Source of the DNA: Robinsoniella peoriensis
Lineage (GTDB): Bacteria > Bacillota > Clostridia > Lachnospirales > Lachnospiraceae
Length of the DNA: 64,000 nt
Reading direction: 5' to 3'
Assembly (NCBI RefSeq): GCF_000797495.1
Contig: NZ_JTGN01000003.1
Span: 286,996 to 350,995, forward strand
Each line of letters opens with the position of its first letter. The stretch's first letter is position 1. Below the pieces are notes generated by a model, which saw nothing but the letters and a program-made list of their open reading frames with translations, did no database searches and had not been told where the DNA came from. This document shows positions 37,252 to 45,894 of this stretch, piece after piece. The translations under genes were made by a program, and so were the position numbers.

Positions 37252-38559
37252 ATGAAGCAAGACATGATTGTAATTTTAGATTTAGGCAGTACGGAAAATA
37301 CGGTGTTAGCCAGGGCGATTCGTGACCTTGGGGTATATAGTGAGATTTATCCCCATGATATTACTCAGGCGGAACTCAAGGCTTTGCCAAATGTAAAGGG
37401 AATTATTATAAATGGCGGACCAAACCATATTGTAGACGGCGTTCGTATTGATGTACTACCGGAAATCTATGAAGCAGGATATCCTGTTATGGCAGCAGGG
37501 CATGAATTGGCTAAATGTGAAGTGTCCCTGAATGAGTGGCCTGAGGACGAAGATCTATTAAAAGAAGGACTGAAACCATTCGTATTTGACACCTGTCATG
37601 CGGAAGCAAACTGGAATATGAAAAATTTCGTAGAAGATCAGATCGAACTGGTAAAACGCCAGGTTGGTGATAAGAAAGTACTCCTTGCATTATCCGGCGG
37701 AGTAGACAGTTCTGTAGTTGCAGCTTTATTATTAAAGGCAATCGGAGACCAGTTGGTCTGCGTACATGTAAATCATGGCCTCATGCGTAAGGGCGAATCG
37801 GAAAGTGTAGTAGAAGTATTCAAAAATCAGCTGAATGCAAATCTGGTTTATGTTGATGCCAGCGAACGTTTCCTGAAGAAGCTGGAAAATGTAAGTGATC
37901 CCGAGCAGAAAAGAAAGATTATCGGTTCAGAGTTCATCCGCGTATTTGAAGAGGAAGCACGTAAACTTAAGGGAATTGACTTCTTAGGTCAGGGAACAAT
38001 TTACCCGGATATAGTGGAAAGCGGCACGAAGACAGCGAAGATGGTCAAATCCCATCACAATGTAGGCGGTCTTCCTGAAGATATGAAATTTGGTTTGGTA
38101 GAGCCGTTAAAGCAGTTATTTAAAGACGAAGTAAGAGCCTGTGGTTTGGAACTGGGACTGCCGGATGGCATGGTATTCCGTCAGCCTTTCCCGGGACCCG
38201 GATTAGGCGTAAGATGTCTTGGCGCAATTACCAGAGAGCGTCTGGAAGCGGTACGGGAATCGGATGCAATCCTGCGGGAAGAATTCGAAATAGCTGGTCT
38301 TGACAAGACTGTATGGCAGTATTTTACGGTTGTTCCTGATTTCAAATCAGTTGGTGTAAGAGATAATGCAAGATCCTTTGAATATCCGGTTATCATTCGT
38401 GCGGTTAATACCATAGATGCCATGAGTGCCACCATTGAACAGGTAGACTGGCCGGTATTACTGAAAATCACGGACAGAATATTAAAAGAAGTGAAGAATG
38501 TAAACCGTGTTTGTTATGATATGAGTCCAAAGCCTACTGCTACGATTGAATGGGAATGA
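37252..38559 (+). CDS. guaA: GMP-synthase homologue with reduced amidotransferase domain
   Basis: Normally converts XMP to GMP using glutamine. The ATP-pyrophosphatase part is intact: SGGVDSS at 148-154, HVNHGLMRKGE, and the C-terminal dimer domain ending KPTATIEWE. The N-terminal GATase domain is shortened to about 130 residues against about 190-200 in standard GuaA, and where the catalytic Cys motif (G-I-C-Y-G) should be it reads VMAAGHELAKC. The His/Glu partners are not recognisable. The protein is 435 aa against about 510-525. It may use free ammonia or a separate glutaminase. ATG 37252 follows GGAGGAGG; an upstream frame start lacks a site. Confidence 0.85.
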   Translation: MKQDMIVILDLGSTENTVLARAIRDLGVYSEIYPHDITQAELKALPNVKGIIINGGPNHIVDGVRIDVLPEIYEAGYPVMAAGHELAKCEVSLNEWPEDEDLLKEGLKPFVFDTCHAEANWNMKNFVEDQIELVKRQVGDKKVLLALSGGVDSSVVAALLLKAIGDQLVCVHVNHGLMRKGESESVVEVFKNQLNANLVYVDASERFLKKLENVSDPEQKRKIIGSEFIRVFEEEARKLKGIDFLGQGTIYPDIVESGTKTAKMVKSHHNVGGLPEDMKFGLVEPLKQLFKDEVRACGLELGLPDGMVFRQPFPGPGLGVRCLGAITRERLEAVRESDAILREEFEIAGLDKTVWQYFTVVPDFKSVGVRDNARSFEYPVIIRAVNTIDAMSATIEQVDWPVLLKITDRILKEVKNVNRVCYDMSPKPTATIEWE

Positions 38560-38679
38560 TGTAAGTGCTAAAGAACCCAGCGTTTAAGCGGATTCCAAAC
38601 AAATTTATTTAAGCTGCGGCAAAGATTTGGCAACATTGGATCTCACTAAATGAGTAAAATTTATTTCAATATGACATAG

Positions 38680-38730
38680 AAAAACCTTACTGATTTTCAA
38701 AAATGATTGAAAGTTGGTAAGGTTTTTTTT
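38680..38730 (+). terminator. Intrinsic terminator after the GMP-synthase gene
   Basis: Stem AAAAACCTTAC with GTAAGGTTTTT, longer pairing inside, followed by T8. The gap 38560-38878 otherwise holds only the next promoter. Confidence 0.85.
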
Positions 38731-38817
38731 GCTTGTGTCACCTGGCTTCTTTGAATTCTATAACTTGCTTTAATCCGTGTAGCAAAATATAATATTATTT
38801 ATTGAATGCCAACTGTA

Positions 38818-38846
38818 ACATTTTAAGGACATTTGCCTGTTATACT
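38818..38846 (+). promoter_or_regulatory. Two-component promoter with ACATTT direct repeat
   Basis: ACATTT (38818-38823), 5 bp, ACATTT (38829-38834), 6 bp, TATACT (38841-38846). The 11-bp repeat spacing is typical of OmpR/PhoB-type regulator sites, and the first repeat sits at the -35 position. The same layout occurs before the ABC genes at 40705-40733. Confidence 0.7.
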
Positions 38847-38878
38847 AAATACAAAATTTGAAGCGAGGAAATGACGAT

Positions 38879-39568
38879 ATGAAACAGATTTTAATTGTCG
38901 AGGACGACACACTTTTGAATAAAACGCTGGCCTACAATCTGACATCGGATGGATATGATGTTACCACAGCATTAAACGCACATACAGCCGCTGAAGAACT
39001 GAACACAAAGTCATTTGAACTGGTGCTGCTGGATATCAATCTGCCGGATGGCAACGGATATGATGTTTGTCACTTAATTAAACCGGAACATCCGGATACG
39101 ATGGTCATATTTCTGACTGCCAACGATCAGGAAAGCGACCAGATACGGGGCTATGAGGTGGGAGCAGTGGACTATATTACAAAACCATTTTCCATTGGTG
39201 CCTTACAGAGAAAAATCAATGCAATGTTTGCAATGTTGGAACACCACAAACCAGCAAAAGATATTTACAATGATGGCAGATTGTTTCTTGATTTTTCGGA
39301 GTTGACTGCCAATCTGAATGGAAAAATGCTGACGATTTCTTCAATGGAATTTAAGATGTTGAACTTATTTTGTAAAAATCCCAACCAGGTACTTACCCGT
39401 GGTCAACTGCTAGAAAAGTTATGGGACGCAGAGGATAATTATGTGGACGAACACACCCTGACAACTGCTATTAGCCGCATACGAGGGAAAATCGAAGCAG
39501 AGGGAGACACCTACATTAAAACGGTTTATGGAATGGGGTATCAATGGACTGGGGGTGAACGGAAATGA
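38879..39568 (+). CDS. OmpR/PhoB-family response regulator
   Basis: DNA-binding response regulator of 229 aa. Receiver domain with acidic pair VEDD, phospho-Asp52 in LLDINLPDG, and conserved Lys in DYITKPFSI. The C-terminal winged helix includes LLEKLWDAEDNYVDEHTLTTAISRIRGK. The ATG at 38879 follows GAGGAAATGACGAT. Overlaps the kinase gene by 4 bp. Likely activates both its own promoter and the ABC exporter promoter through matching ACATTT repeats. Confidence 0.93.
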   Translation: MKQILIVEDDTLLNKTLAYNLTSDGYDVTTALNAHTAAEELNTKSFELVLLDINLPDGNGYDVCHLIKPEHPDTMVIFLTANDQESDQIRGYEVGAVDYITKPFSIGALQRKINAMFAMLEHHKPAKDIYNDGRLFLDFSELTANLNGKMLTISSMEFKMLNLFCKNPNQVLTRGQLLEKLWDAEDNYVDEHTLTTAISRIRGKIEAEGDTYIKTVYGMGYQWTGGERK

Positions 39569-40596
39569 AGCAGAAATGTCTTTCAGTCAAAAATATGTGT
39601 CTGCTCATTGGAGCAGGTGCAATATGCTCCATGCTAATAATTAGCGTGTTCTTTTACATACTTATTGAGAACACCCTTATGCTTTGGGCTGGTGTGATGT
39701 TGACGGTTTGTGCTCTTGTCTGGCTGTTCCTTCTGGTATATTGTTTTGGCAGACGCTTATCCATGTTTACCGGCGACCTGTGCCAAACTTTGGACCGCAT
39801 GATAAGCGGCAATGATAAGCCAGAGCAGGCTATTGACAGCGAAACACTCTTTGCCTGCATTATTCACCGGATTTCCCGGCTATATGATATTATGCGGGAA
39901 AATCGACGCAAGGTGGATCAGGAACGTCAGGAACTTCAAACACTGGTATCAGACATTTCCCATCAGGTAAAAACGCCAGTTAGTAATCTTAGAATGGTAA
40001 CTGACACGTTACTGACAAAGTCAGTCACAGAACAGGAGCGAATAGACTTTTTGCAAGGTATCCAAAATCAAACCGATAAATTAGATTTTCTCTTCCAGTA
40101 TCTTATAAAAACCTCTCGGTTGGAAACAGGAGCTATTCATTTAGAAAAGAACGATTGCATGTTGTATACCACACTTGCGCAGGCTATGAGTGGTATTGTC
40201 TATGGCGCTGAAAAAAAGAATATTTCTGTGACAGTTAACTGTCCGGAGGATTTACACCTGTCCCATGACAGCAAATGGACGACGGAGGCTCTTTTCAATC
40301 TGCTGGACAACGCAGTAAAATATACTACCGCCGGTGGCAGGATCAGTGTTTCAGTAGAACAATGGGAAATGTATGTAAAGCTGGATATTGCTGATACTGG
40401 CAAAGGGATTCCAGAGAGTAATCAGGCATCCATTTTTCGGCGCTTTTACCGGGAGGAAGCAGTACACGATGAGCCAGGTGTTGGTATTGGGTTGTATTTG
40501 GCCCGTGAAATAATCACACGACAGGGCGGTTATATGAAAGTTACGTCGGAGGTTGGAAAAGGTTCCATCTTTTCTGTTTTTCTTCCATGCAAATGA
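39565..40596 (+). CDS. Sensor histidine kinase, short-loop membrane type
   Basis: 343 aa. Two N-terminal membrane helices with a very short external loop, then a DHp domain with phospho-His133 in DISHQVKTPVSNL, and an HATPase with N box FNLLDNAVKYT, DTGKGIP and GIGLYLA. Kinases lacking an external sensor domain often sense through a partner ABC transporter (BceS-like logic). The downstream ABC exporter fits such a role. Coupled to the regulator by ATGA. Confidence 0.92.
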   Translation: MKQKCLSVKNMCLLIGAGAICSMLIISVFFYILIENTLMLWAGVMLTVCALVWLFLLVYCFGRRLSMFTGDLCQTLDRMISGNDKPEQAIDSETLFACIIHRISRLYDIMRENRRKVDQERQELQTLVSDISHQVKTPVSNLRMVTDTLLTKSVTEQERIDFLQGIQNQTDKLDFLFQYLIKTSRLETGAIHLEKNDCMLYTTLAQAMSGIVYGAEKKNISVTVNCPEDLHLSHDSKWTTEALFNLLDNAVKYTTAGGRISVSVEQWEMYVKLDIADTGKGIPESNQASIFRRFYREEAVHDEPGVGIGLYLAREIITRQGGYMKVTSEVGKGSIFSVFLPCK

Positions 40597-40598
40597 TG

Positions 40599-40642
40599 AA
40601 GCGGTGATCAGCCCTTTTGGGAGGATTGCCGCTTTATTTTTT
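40599..40642 (+). terminator. Terminator after the kinase gene
   Basis: Stem AAGCGGTGATC with GATTGCCGCTT and inner GC pairs, followed by TTTATTTTTTT. It separates the regulator genes from the ABC genes, which have their own promoter. Confidence 0.75.
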
Positions 40643-40704
40643 TGAAATGTCCGTGATTTGTAACATTCGAGACTGATTTTTAGAAAAAGTTGTCTATACC
40701 TCGG

Positions 40705-40733
40705 ACATTTCTGTGACATTTGAATCTTATAAT
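40705..40733 (+). promoter_or_regulatory. ABC exporter promoter with the same ACATTT repeat
   Basis: ACATTT (40705-40710), 5 bp, ACATTT (40716-40721), 6 bp, TATAAT (40728-40733). Spacing is identical to the promoter of the response regulator gene, which strongly suggests common control. Confidence 0.75.
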
Positions 40734-40780
40734 AGTCCCATCAACAGTTGAAGAACATTGAAAGTGAGGAGTATTGGAAT

Positions 40781-41446
40781 ATGAGTGTTTTACAAACTTT
40801 TAATCTGAAAAAATATTACGGAGTGGAGCCAAACATTACCCGTGCCCTGGATGGTGTGAATCTCTCCGTGGAGCAGGGGGAATTTGTAGCAGTGGTTGGA
40901 ACATCCGGAAGTGGAAAATCTACGCTGCTGAACATGATGGGCGGGCTTGATACACCTTCTTCTGGCAGTGTAATTGTCAGGGGGGAAGAACTTGCCAAAA
41001 AGAACGATGAAGCATTGACAATTTTTCGTCGTCGCAATATTGGATTTATTTTCCAGAACTACAATCTGGTGCCGATTTTAAACGTGTATGAAAATATTGT
41101 CCTGCCGGTAGAGCTTGATGGCAATACAGTGGATCAGAAATTCATGGATGAGGTTGTAAGGATGCTGGCATTGGAGGATAAATTAAAGAATATGCCCAAT
41201 AATCTTTCAGGAGGACAACAGCAGCGGGTTGCAATTGCCCGTGCACTCATTAGCAAACCTGCCATAGTCCTTGCCGACGAACCAACCGGGAACCTTGACA
41301 GTAAAACCAGCGCCGATGTGCTAGGACTTTTGAAGCGCACCAGCGGAGAGTTTAATCAAACGATTGTAATGATTACCCATAACAATGAGATTGCCCAGCT
41401 TGCAGACCGTATTGTGCGAATCGAAGATGGCAAGAGCATAGAATAG
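40781..41446 (+). CDS. ABC exporter ATPase (LolD/MacB-BceA type)
   Basis: 221-aa ATPase with Walker A GTSGSGKST, Q loop FQNYNLVP, signature LSGGQQQR, Walker B IVLADEPTGNLD and H loop MITHNN. The combination is typical of mechanotransmission/peptide-resistance transporters. The ATG at 40781 follows GTGAGGAG; an upstream TTG in frame has no site. It pairs with the 801-aa FtsX permease 13 bp downstream and sits under the regulated promoter. Probable role: defence against an antimicrobial peptide or envelope stress. Confidence 0.93.
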   Translation: MSVLQTFNLKKYYGVEPNITRALDGVNLSVEQGEFVAVVGTSGSGKSTLLNMMGGLDTPSSGSVIVRGEELAKKNDEALTIFRRRNIGFIFQNYNLVPILNVYENIVLPVELDGNTVDQKFMDEVVRMLALEDKLKNMPNNLSGGQQQRVAIARALISKPAIVLADEPTGNLDSKTSADVLGLLKRTSGEFNQTIVMITHNNEIAQLADRIVRIEDGKSIE

Positions 41447-41459
41447 GAGGTGGCTGGCT

Positions 41460-43865
41460 ATGACTTGGCCTTTTGAAAATGACACAAGTGCGATTACTTA
41501 TAAAATAGCTTTTGCTAAATTGAAGCATGATAAACTGAAAAAAAGAATTTCTATCTCGGCAATTACCTTAGCAACCATGCTAATGTCTACGGTATTACTT
41601 TTGATTTCAGGTATTGCAACTGTAAACAGAAATGGTGGAAATAGCATTACGGGTTCCTATCACGCACTTGTTTCAGGCATTAGTCAAAAACAGTTTGAGA
41701 AGATTCAATTAAATGAACAAGTGAGGCTGTCTGGTCTTTCCGCCGCTATGGGAAGCAGTAAGGAAAAGAACAGTCGATTGAATGTTTCTTATTCTAATTC
41801 AGATGCCCTCACGGTGAATGGCTTAGCTGTGGCAGATGGAAAGATGCCAGAATCAGAAAACGAAATACTTATCGAAAAAGATTATCTGGATAATCTGGGG
41901 ATAAATGCTGGGATAGGTGATACAATTTCCATTACTATGCCCGGCACACAGGAAAAAACGGATTTTGTGATTTCCGGGTATTTGAAAACGGGAGCTGCAG
42001 GGACGGACCGAACTTTATACGCTGCCATTGTTTCTGAACAATATTATGTTGCACAGAAAGGGTGGGAAAACTTTCCTCCCTCGGTTATGATTCGGGTAAA
42101 TACAAGTTCAGCTGACTCCAAAGCAGATATTGAGGAATCAGTTAAAAAAGTTATAAAAAGTGCAGGTATTGAAAAAATGCCATCTATGAATGAGGCATAT
42201 ATCAATCTGTCCAAACCATCTATCTTTTTAGTCGGGGCAGCAATCGCCGGACTGGCTGTTATTATTGTGGCAGGCGTTTTGGTGATATACTGTATTTTTT
42301 ATATTGCCATTATCAATTCGATTAAAGAGTATGGGCAGTTACGGACAATTGGTATGACTGGAAGGCAAGTGAAGAAACTGGTGTTTCGTGAGGGATTTTC
42401 GCTATCTGTAATATCCATTCCAATCGGTCTCGTGGCGGGAGGGGTATTATCCTATTTACTAATTCCACAGGGATTTCAGCCTGGTAGTCTGTTATGGGTA
42501 TGTCCATTAGTCGCTGTCCTGGTGTATATAACGGTAAGACTTTCCATTAGAAAACCTGCTATGATAGCGGCAACAGTATCGCCTATAGATGCATATCGTT
42601 ATATTGGAACACAGGTGGAAAAAGAAAATCAGACATTTCGGCCAATGAAAATCTCACCTGCCATGTTAGCAAAAAAACAGATAGCGAGTAACCGAAAGAA
42701 GAATGCTCTGACGATTATGTCATTGATTATTACGGGTACATTGCTGCTGGGAGTGTCTTCGATTCTTTCCTCCATCAATGCAGAAGATATGTCTCTGTCA
42801 GGATTCCCACGAGGGCAGTTCATTATTAATATAAGCAATGAAACATTGCTGAATCAGTCGTTAGAGAAAATTCAAGAATCAAATCCGTTTACAGATGGTG
42901 TAAAGGCTACCTTATCCGGTATTTCGGGAATGGAATCTATCACTGAGTATCATTATCTTCCGGTATCTGCTGAACTTGAGGCGGAGGAATCTGATGCTGC
43001 CATTGTAAGTTTTAATCGTGAAGATATGGAGTTGATACAGTCTTGTGCTGCAGAGGGAACCATGTTGGATTATGATAAAATGGCTATGAAAAACCAGCTT
43101 ATTATTGGCAGACCCGATGATTTGGAAAAGAATTTGAATATTCATTTAGAGGTTGGGCAAACTATTACGTTAAAAGTATTTGATGGATCTATTTGTCGTA
43201 ATATGGATTTTGAGATTGGTATGATTCTTGATCAAAGCAAGATAGGGGATAACGGAGATAAAATAGATAGTTTCATGTTACCTTTGGATGCCATGAATAA
43301 TCTTGCATCCTGCAATACAACGTATCAGTATACAATTCGTGTTTCTAATCAGTTAGAACAACAAGCCGAAATGGAAATAGACCAGATTATGACTGAGACA
43401 CCAGAACTTAAAATTACAACACTGTCTGCAGCGATTGCACAAAATGAGAATTTCCTGCAGGGAATGAAACTTGCGCTTATGGTTGCAGTTGCCTTGATTG
43501 GATGCTTTGCAGTTATGAATTTAGTTAATACTATACTGACTGGTATCATAACCCGGCAAAAAGAATTTGCCCTTATGCGCTCGGTTGGAATGTCACAAAA
43601 ACAGCTTGCTTCTATGGTGCGCTATGAAGGATTGATTATCATAGCAATCGGCTTGGTGTTATCTCTTTTCATAGGTGGAGGTATTGGGAATCTCCTTTGT
43701 TTATTCTTGAAAAATGGACTTATGACTTATTTGAATTATCAATTCCCGTTTGGAATTGCCGCAGTGTATTGTATCCTTGTGGTTTTATGTACAGTTATAG
43801 TGACAGGGGCTATGTTGAAGCATCAAAATAAATTATCACTAATTGAAACAATGTCAGTGAATTAA
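41460..43865 (+). CDS. FtsX-like ABC permease, large
   Basis: 801-aa permease with two FtsX core regions: one around residues 258-370 (IFLVGAAIAGLAVIIVAGVLVIYCIFYI onward) and one at the C terminus (ALMVAVALIGCFAVMNLV onward), plus a first helix near residue 30. Large external domains lie between (about 60-255 and about 450-660). Both FtsX regions carry the short TIGMTGRQ / SVGMSQKQ coupling motif. The size fits a BceB-class or LPxTG-export-like resistance transporter that also feeds signals to the adjacent kinase. Confidence 0.9.
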   Translation: MTWPFENDTSAITYKIAFAKLKHDKLKKRISISAITLATMLMSTVLLLISGIATVNRNGGNSITGSYHALVSGISQKQFEKIQLNEQVRLSGLSAAMGSSKEKNSRLNVSYSNSDALTVNGLAVADGKMPESENEILIEKDYLDNLGINAGIGDTISITMPGTQEKTDFVISGYLKTGAAGTDRTLYAAIVSEQYYVAQKGWENFPPSVMIRVNTSSADSKADIEESVKKVIKSAGIEKMPSMNEAYINLSKPSIFLVGAAIAGLAVIIVAGVLVIYCIFYIAIINSIKEYGQLRTIGMTGRQVKKLVFREGFSLSVISIPIGLVAGGVLSYLLIPQGFQPGSLLWVCPLVAVLVYITVRLSIRKPAMIAATVSPIDAYRYIGTQVEKENQTFRPMKISPAMLAKKQIASNRKKNALTIMSLIITGTLLLGVSSILSSINAEDMSLSGFPRGQFIINISNETLLNQSLEKIQESNPFTDGVKATLSGISGMESITEYHYLPVSAELEAEESDAAIVSFNREDMELIQSCAAEGTMLDYDKMAMKNQLIIGRPDDLEKNLNIHLEVGQTITLKVFDGSICRNMDFEIGMILDQSKIGDNGDKIDSFMLPLDAMNNLASCNTTYQYTIRVSNQLEQQAEMEIDQIMTETPELKITTLSAAIAQNENFLQGMKLALMVAVALIGCFAVMNLVNTILTGIITRQKEFALMRSVGMSQKQLASMVRYEGLIIIAIGLVLSLFIGGGIGNLLCLFLKNGLMTYLNYQFPFGIAAVYCILVVLCTVIVTGAMLKHQNKLSLIETMSVN

Positions 43866-43926
43866 CAAATTTATATGATAAATGATCATATGTGTTGAAC
43901 GTAGTTTAGTAATATATTTCTGCAAT

Positions 43927-43955
43927 TTGCTTTTTTTTTAATTCTATGTTATACT
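43927..43955 (+). promoter_or_regulatory. Promoter upstream of the L25 leader
   Basis: TTGCTT (43927-43932), 17 bp, TATACT (43950-43955). It lies before a terminator-like hairpin and about 180 bp before the L25/Ctc gene. Confidence 0.5.
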
Positions 43956-43995
43956 GCATTCATTACAATCAATTGAAAATAAAAAGAACCGTCTT

Positions 43996-44054
43996 AAAGA
44001 AGGGCTTTTGGTATTACGCTTAGCGGCGTTGTATGAAGAGCTCTTCTTTTTTTT
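43996..44054 (+). terminator. Terminator or attenuator in the L25 leader
   Basis: Fourteen-bp outer stem (43996-44009 with 44035-44048, two G-U pairs), a paired inner section, and T8. It stands between a promoter and the L25 gene, so it could either end the ABC operon or act as an attenuator for L25. Confidence 0.7.
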
Positions 44055-44137
44055 ATAGGCTTGTCAGGGGTTCACCGATTGTAATGTTTTAAGGCAACAA
44101 ATAAACATAAATCACAAAATACAGGAGGAATTAAAAA

Positions 44138-44704
44138 ATGGAAAACATTAGTGTTCAAAAGCGTGATTTTACTGTAAAGGCAAAGAAAATGAGACGTCTC
44201 GGTATGATTCCGGGTAACGTGTTTGGTAAATCCCTGCCAGAGTCACTTTCCATTCAGTTGGAAGAAACGACAGCGCGCAGATTGATTCGCCAGAAACGTG
44301 AAGGCAGCAAACTTTCACTGGATCTTGATGGAAAGATTATTCCGGTACAAATCAAGGAAAAATCTTTCAATCCATTAAATGATGAAATTTTGCACATTAG
44401 CTTTCAGGCATTAACAACAGATGAAAAAGTCAATAGTGTCATTCATATTCTTCTTGCAAATGATAAAAAACTTGGAGGGCAGTTGGAAAAATTGCTTATG
44501 GAAATTCCATATGCTTCTTTACCAGGGGATATGATTGATACAATCACGATTGATGCTGACGGACTGAAAACAGGTGTTATACTTACCGTTAAGGATATTC
44601 CAGAACTTATGAGTGATAAAATTGAATTACAGGTAGATACTGATGAGATTGTGCTGCGCATAAGTGAAAGAAAGCAGCAGACTCAGGCACAGCCGGAGGA
44701 ATAA
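44138..44704 (+). CDS. rplY: Ribosomal protein L25/general stress protein Ctc
   Basis: 5S rRNA-binding protein of the L25/TL5/Ctc family, 188 aa. N-terminal domain with VQKRDFTVKAKKMRRLGMIPGNVFGK, then the C-terminal beta domain of long (Ctc-type) members (GGQLEKLLMEIPYASLPGDMIDTITID...). AGGAGGAATTAAAAA precedes the ATG. In many Firmicutes this protein is stress-induced; here the upstream hairpin suggests control at transcript level. Confidence 0.9.
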   Translation: MENISVQKRDFTVKAKKMRRLGMIPGNVFGKSLPESLSIQLEETTARRLIRQKREGSKLSLDLDGKIIPVQIKEKSFNPLNDEILHISFQALTTDEKVNSVIHILLANDKKLGGQLEKLLMEIPYASLPGDMIDTITIDADGLKTGVILTVKDIPELMSDKIELQVDTDEIVLRISERKQQTQAQPEE

Positions 44705-44729
44705 CTATTTGGCGTATGTGAGAACAACA

Positions 44730-44782
44730 AAAAGAGCTTGGAATGTTGACACTTAAGTGTTGTGCAGGAAAGGCTCTTTTTT
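44730..44782 (+). terminator. Terminator after L25
   Basis: Stem AAAAGAGCTT with AAGGCTCTTTT, an inner ACACTTAAGTGT palindrome, followed by T6. Confidence 0.7.
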
Positions 44783-44796
44783 TAGGGAGGAATTCA

Positions 44797-45567
44797 ATGA
44801 ATATATTAGGTCAAGCAGTAAAGCATAAGAAATATGGAAAAGGTGTGATAACAGAGCTTTCTGAAAATAAAATTACTGTCTGCTTTGCAAAAAGTGAGAA
44901 ATTGTTTCTGTTTCCTGAAGCATTTGAACAGTATTTAACGTTAAAGAACATCTCTATTCAAACGAAAATTGAAAAGTTAAATGAGGAACGCTTAAGGGTA
45001 ATTGAAACGGGAAAGCAAAGAATGGAAAGGGATATTAAGTACCGTAACCGTATGTATACAATGAAAATTCCTTTAAAATCGCAAGTGGCATATGATATTC
45101 TGGAGGAAGAAATTACAAATTTGGATTATGTTGAAACGGGATGCTTTTTAAGCGGCGAAATGAAAGGCAGACCAAGAACACCGTCAAATGTGCAGCCGAA
45201 TTCAGCAGTCATCCTGACTGATTGTGGAAATGGTGGAGAAGATGAAAGATGTATAATCGGAATAGCAATGGCAGATGAATATTTCTGGGGAAAAGAATGT
45301 AAGGATCAACAGATAAAACTCCATCATAAATATAAATTGATTCTGCCTTATGAGAATAGAATTTCATTTTGGAGATATTTTAAGCGAGAAGCGTTTCCTG
45401 ATCAGTGGGGCAGAGTCCCGTTTAAGTATTTTCAAAATGAGACCATGCAGAAGATCATCTATGATATCTGTAATAATGCAGTCGGAACAGAGCAGGAAGA
45501 AGAAACAATGGAGTTATACAGTTATTTTTGTTCTGTAAATCGTATTCCCGAACAGACGATAACATAA
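44797..45567 (+). CDS. Hypothetical protein with N-terminal SH3-like region
   Basis: 256 aa, not recognised as a characterised family. The first 45 residues (GQAVKHKKYGKGVITELSENKITVCF) have the shape of a small beta-barrel seen at the end of UvrD-like and related proteins, with a charged helix after it. The middle has several Cys and acidic residues; no signal peptide or membrane helix. The ATG at 44797 follows AGGGAGGAATTCA. It lies between the L25 gene and the MATE gene, with no shared operon evident. Confidence 0.6.
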   Translation: MNILGQAVKHKKYGKGVITELSENKITVCFAKSEKLFLFPEAFEQYLTLKNISIQTKIEKLNEERLRVIETGKQRMERDIKYRNRMYTMKIPLKSQVAYDILEEEITNLDYVETGCFLSGEMKGRPRTPSNVQPNSAVILTDCGNGGEDERCIIGIAMADEYFWGKECKDQQIKLHHKYKLILPYENRISFWRYFKREAFPDQWGRVPFKYFQNETMQKIIYDICNNAVGTEQEEETMELYSYFCSVNRIPEQTIT

Positions 45568-45788
45568 ACGTGGAATTTGTCCCGAAAATAGTCAGCGTAG
45601 CCCGCAACGCCTTCTGCTTTTGGAACAAATTCCCCACAAAGTATGATACACAGCTGTCAGAAAGCAATTATAAAACTCGCCAATTATAAAAAGAGCCAAT
45701 TTTAAACCCGCACTGGCGGAATACTCGGAGCAGGCAATGAGATTTCCTTACAATAATATACCATCCAAAAAAATATCTCCATTCCTTA
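45568..45788. other. Intergenic stretch, no gene supported
   Basis: About 220 bp after the hypothetical gene. I see no convincing ORF, hairpin-plus-T terminator or RNA gene here; open frames on the minus strand lack a start site and family likeness. Confidence 0.5.
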
Positions 45789-45853
45789 TTGACAACTACT
45801 ATAAATTATAGTAGTATCATAATCGTTACCTTATGTACTATAATTTATAGTAC
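45789..45853 (+). promoter_or_regulatory. MATE promoter with two palindromic operators
   Basis: TTGACA (45789-45794), 17 bp, TAGTAT (45812-45817). A perfect palindrome with 10-bp arms, ACTACTATAA / TTATAGTAGT, fills the spacer (45795-45815). A second with 9-bp arms, GTACTATAA / TTATAGTAC, lies downstream (45835-45853). Both share the core ACTATAA-N-TTATAGT, so a dimeric repressor is very likely. Confidence 0.75.
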
Positions 45854-45894
45854 TGTACTTTATAACTGGTTTCGGGATAAGGAAGGAGATTGTG

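Noticed and set aside
45455..45667. Minus-strand frame of about 70 codons after the hypothetical gene
   Set aside because: It overlaps the 3' end of the plus-strand gene, lacks a start site and resembles nothing known to me.
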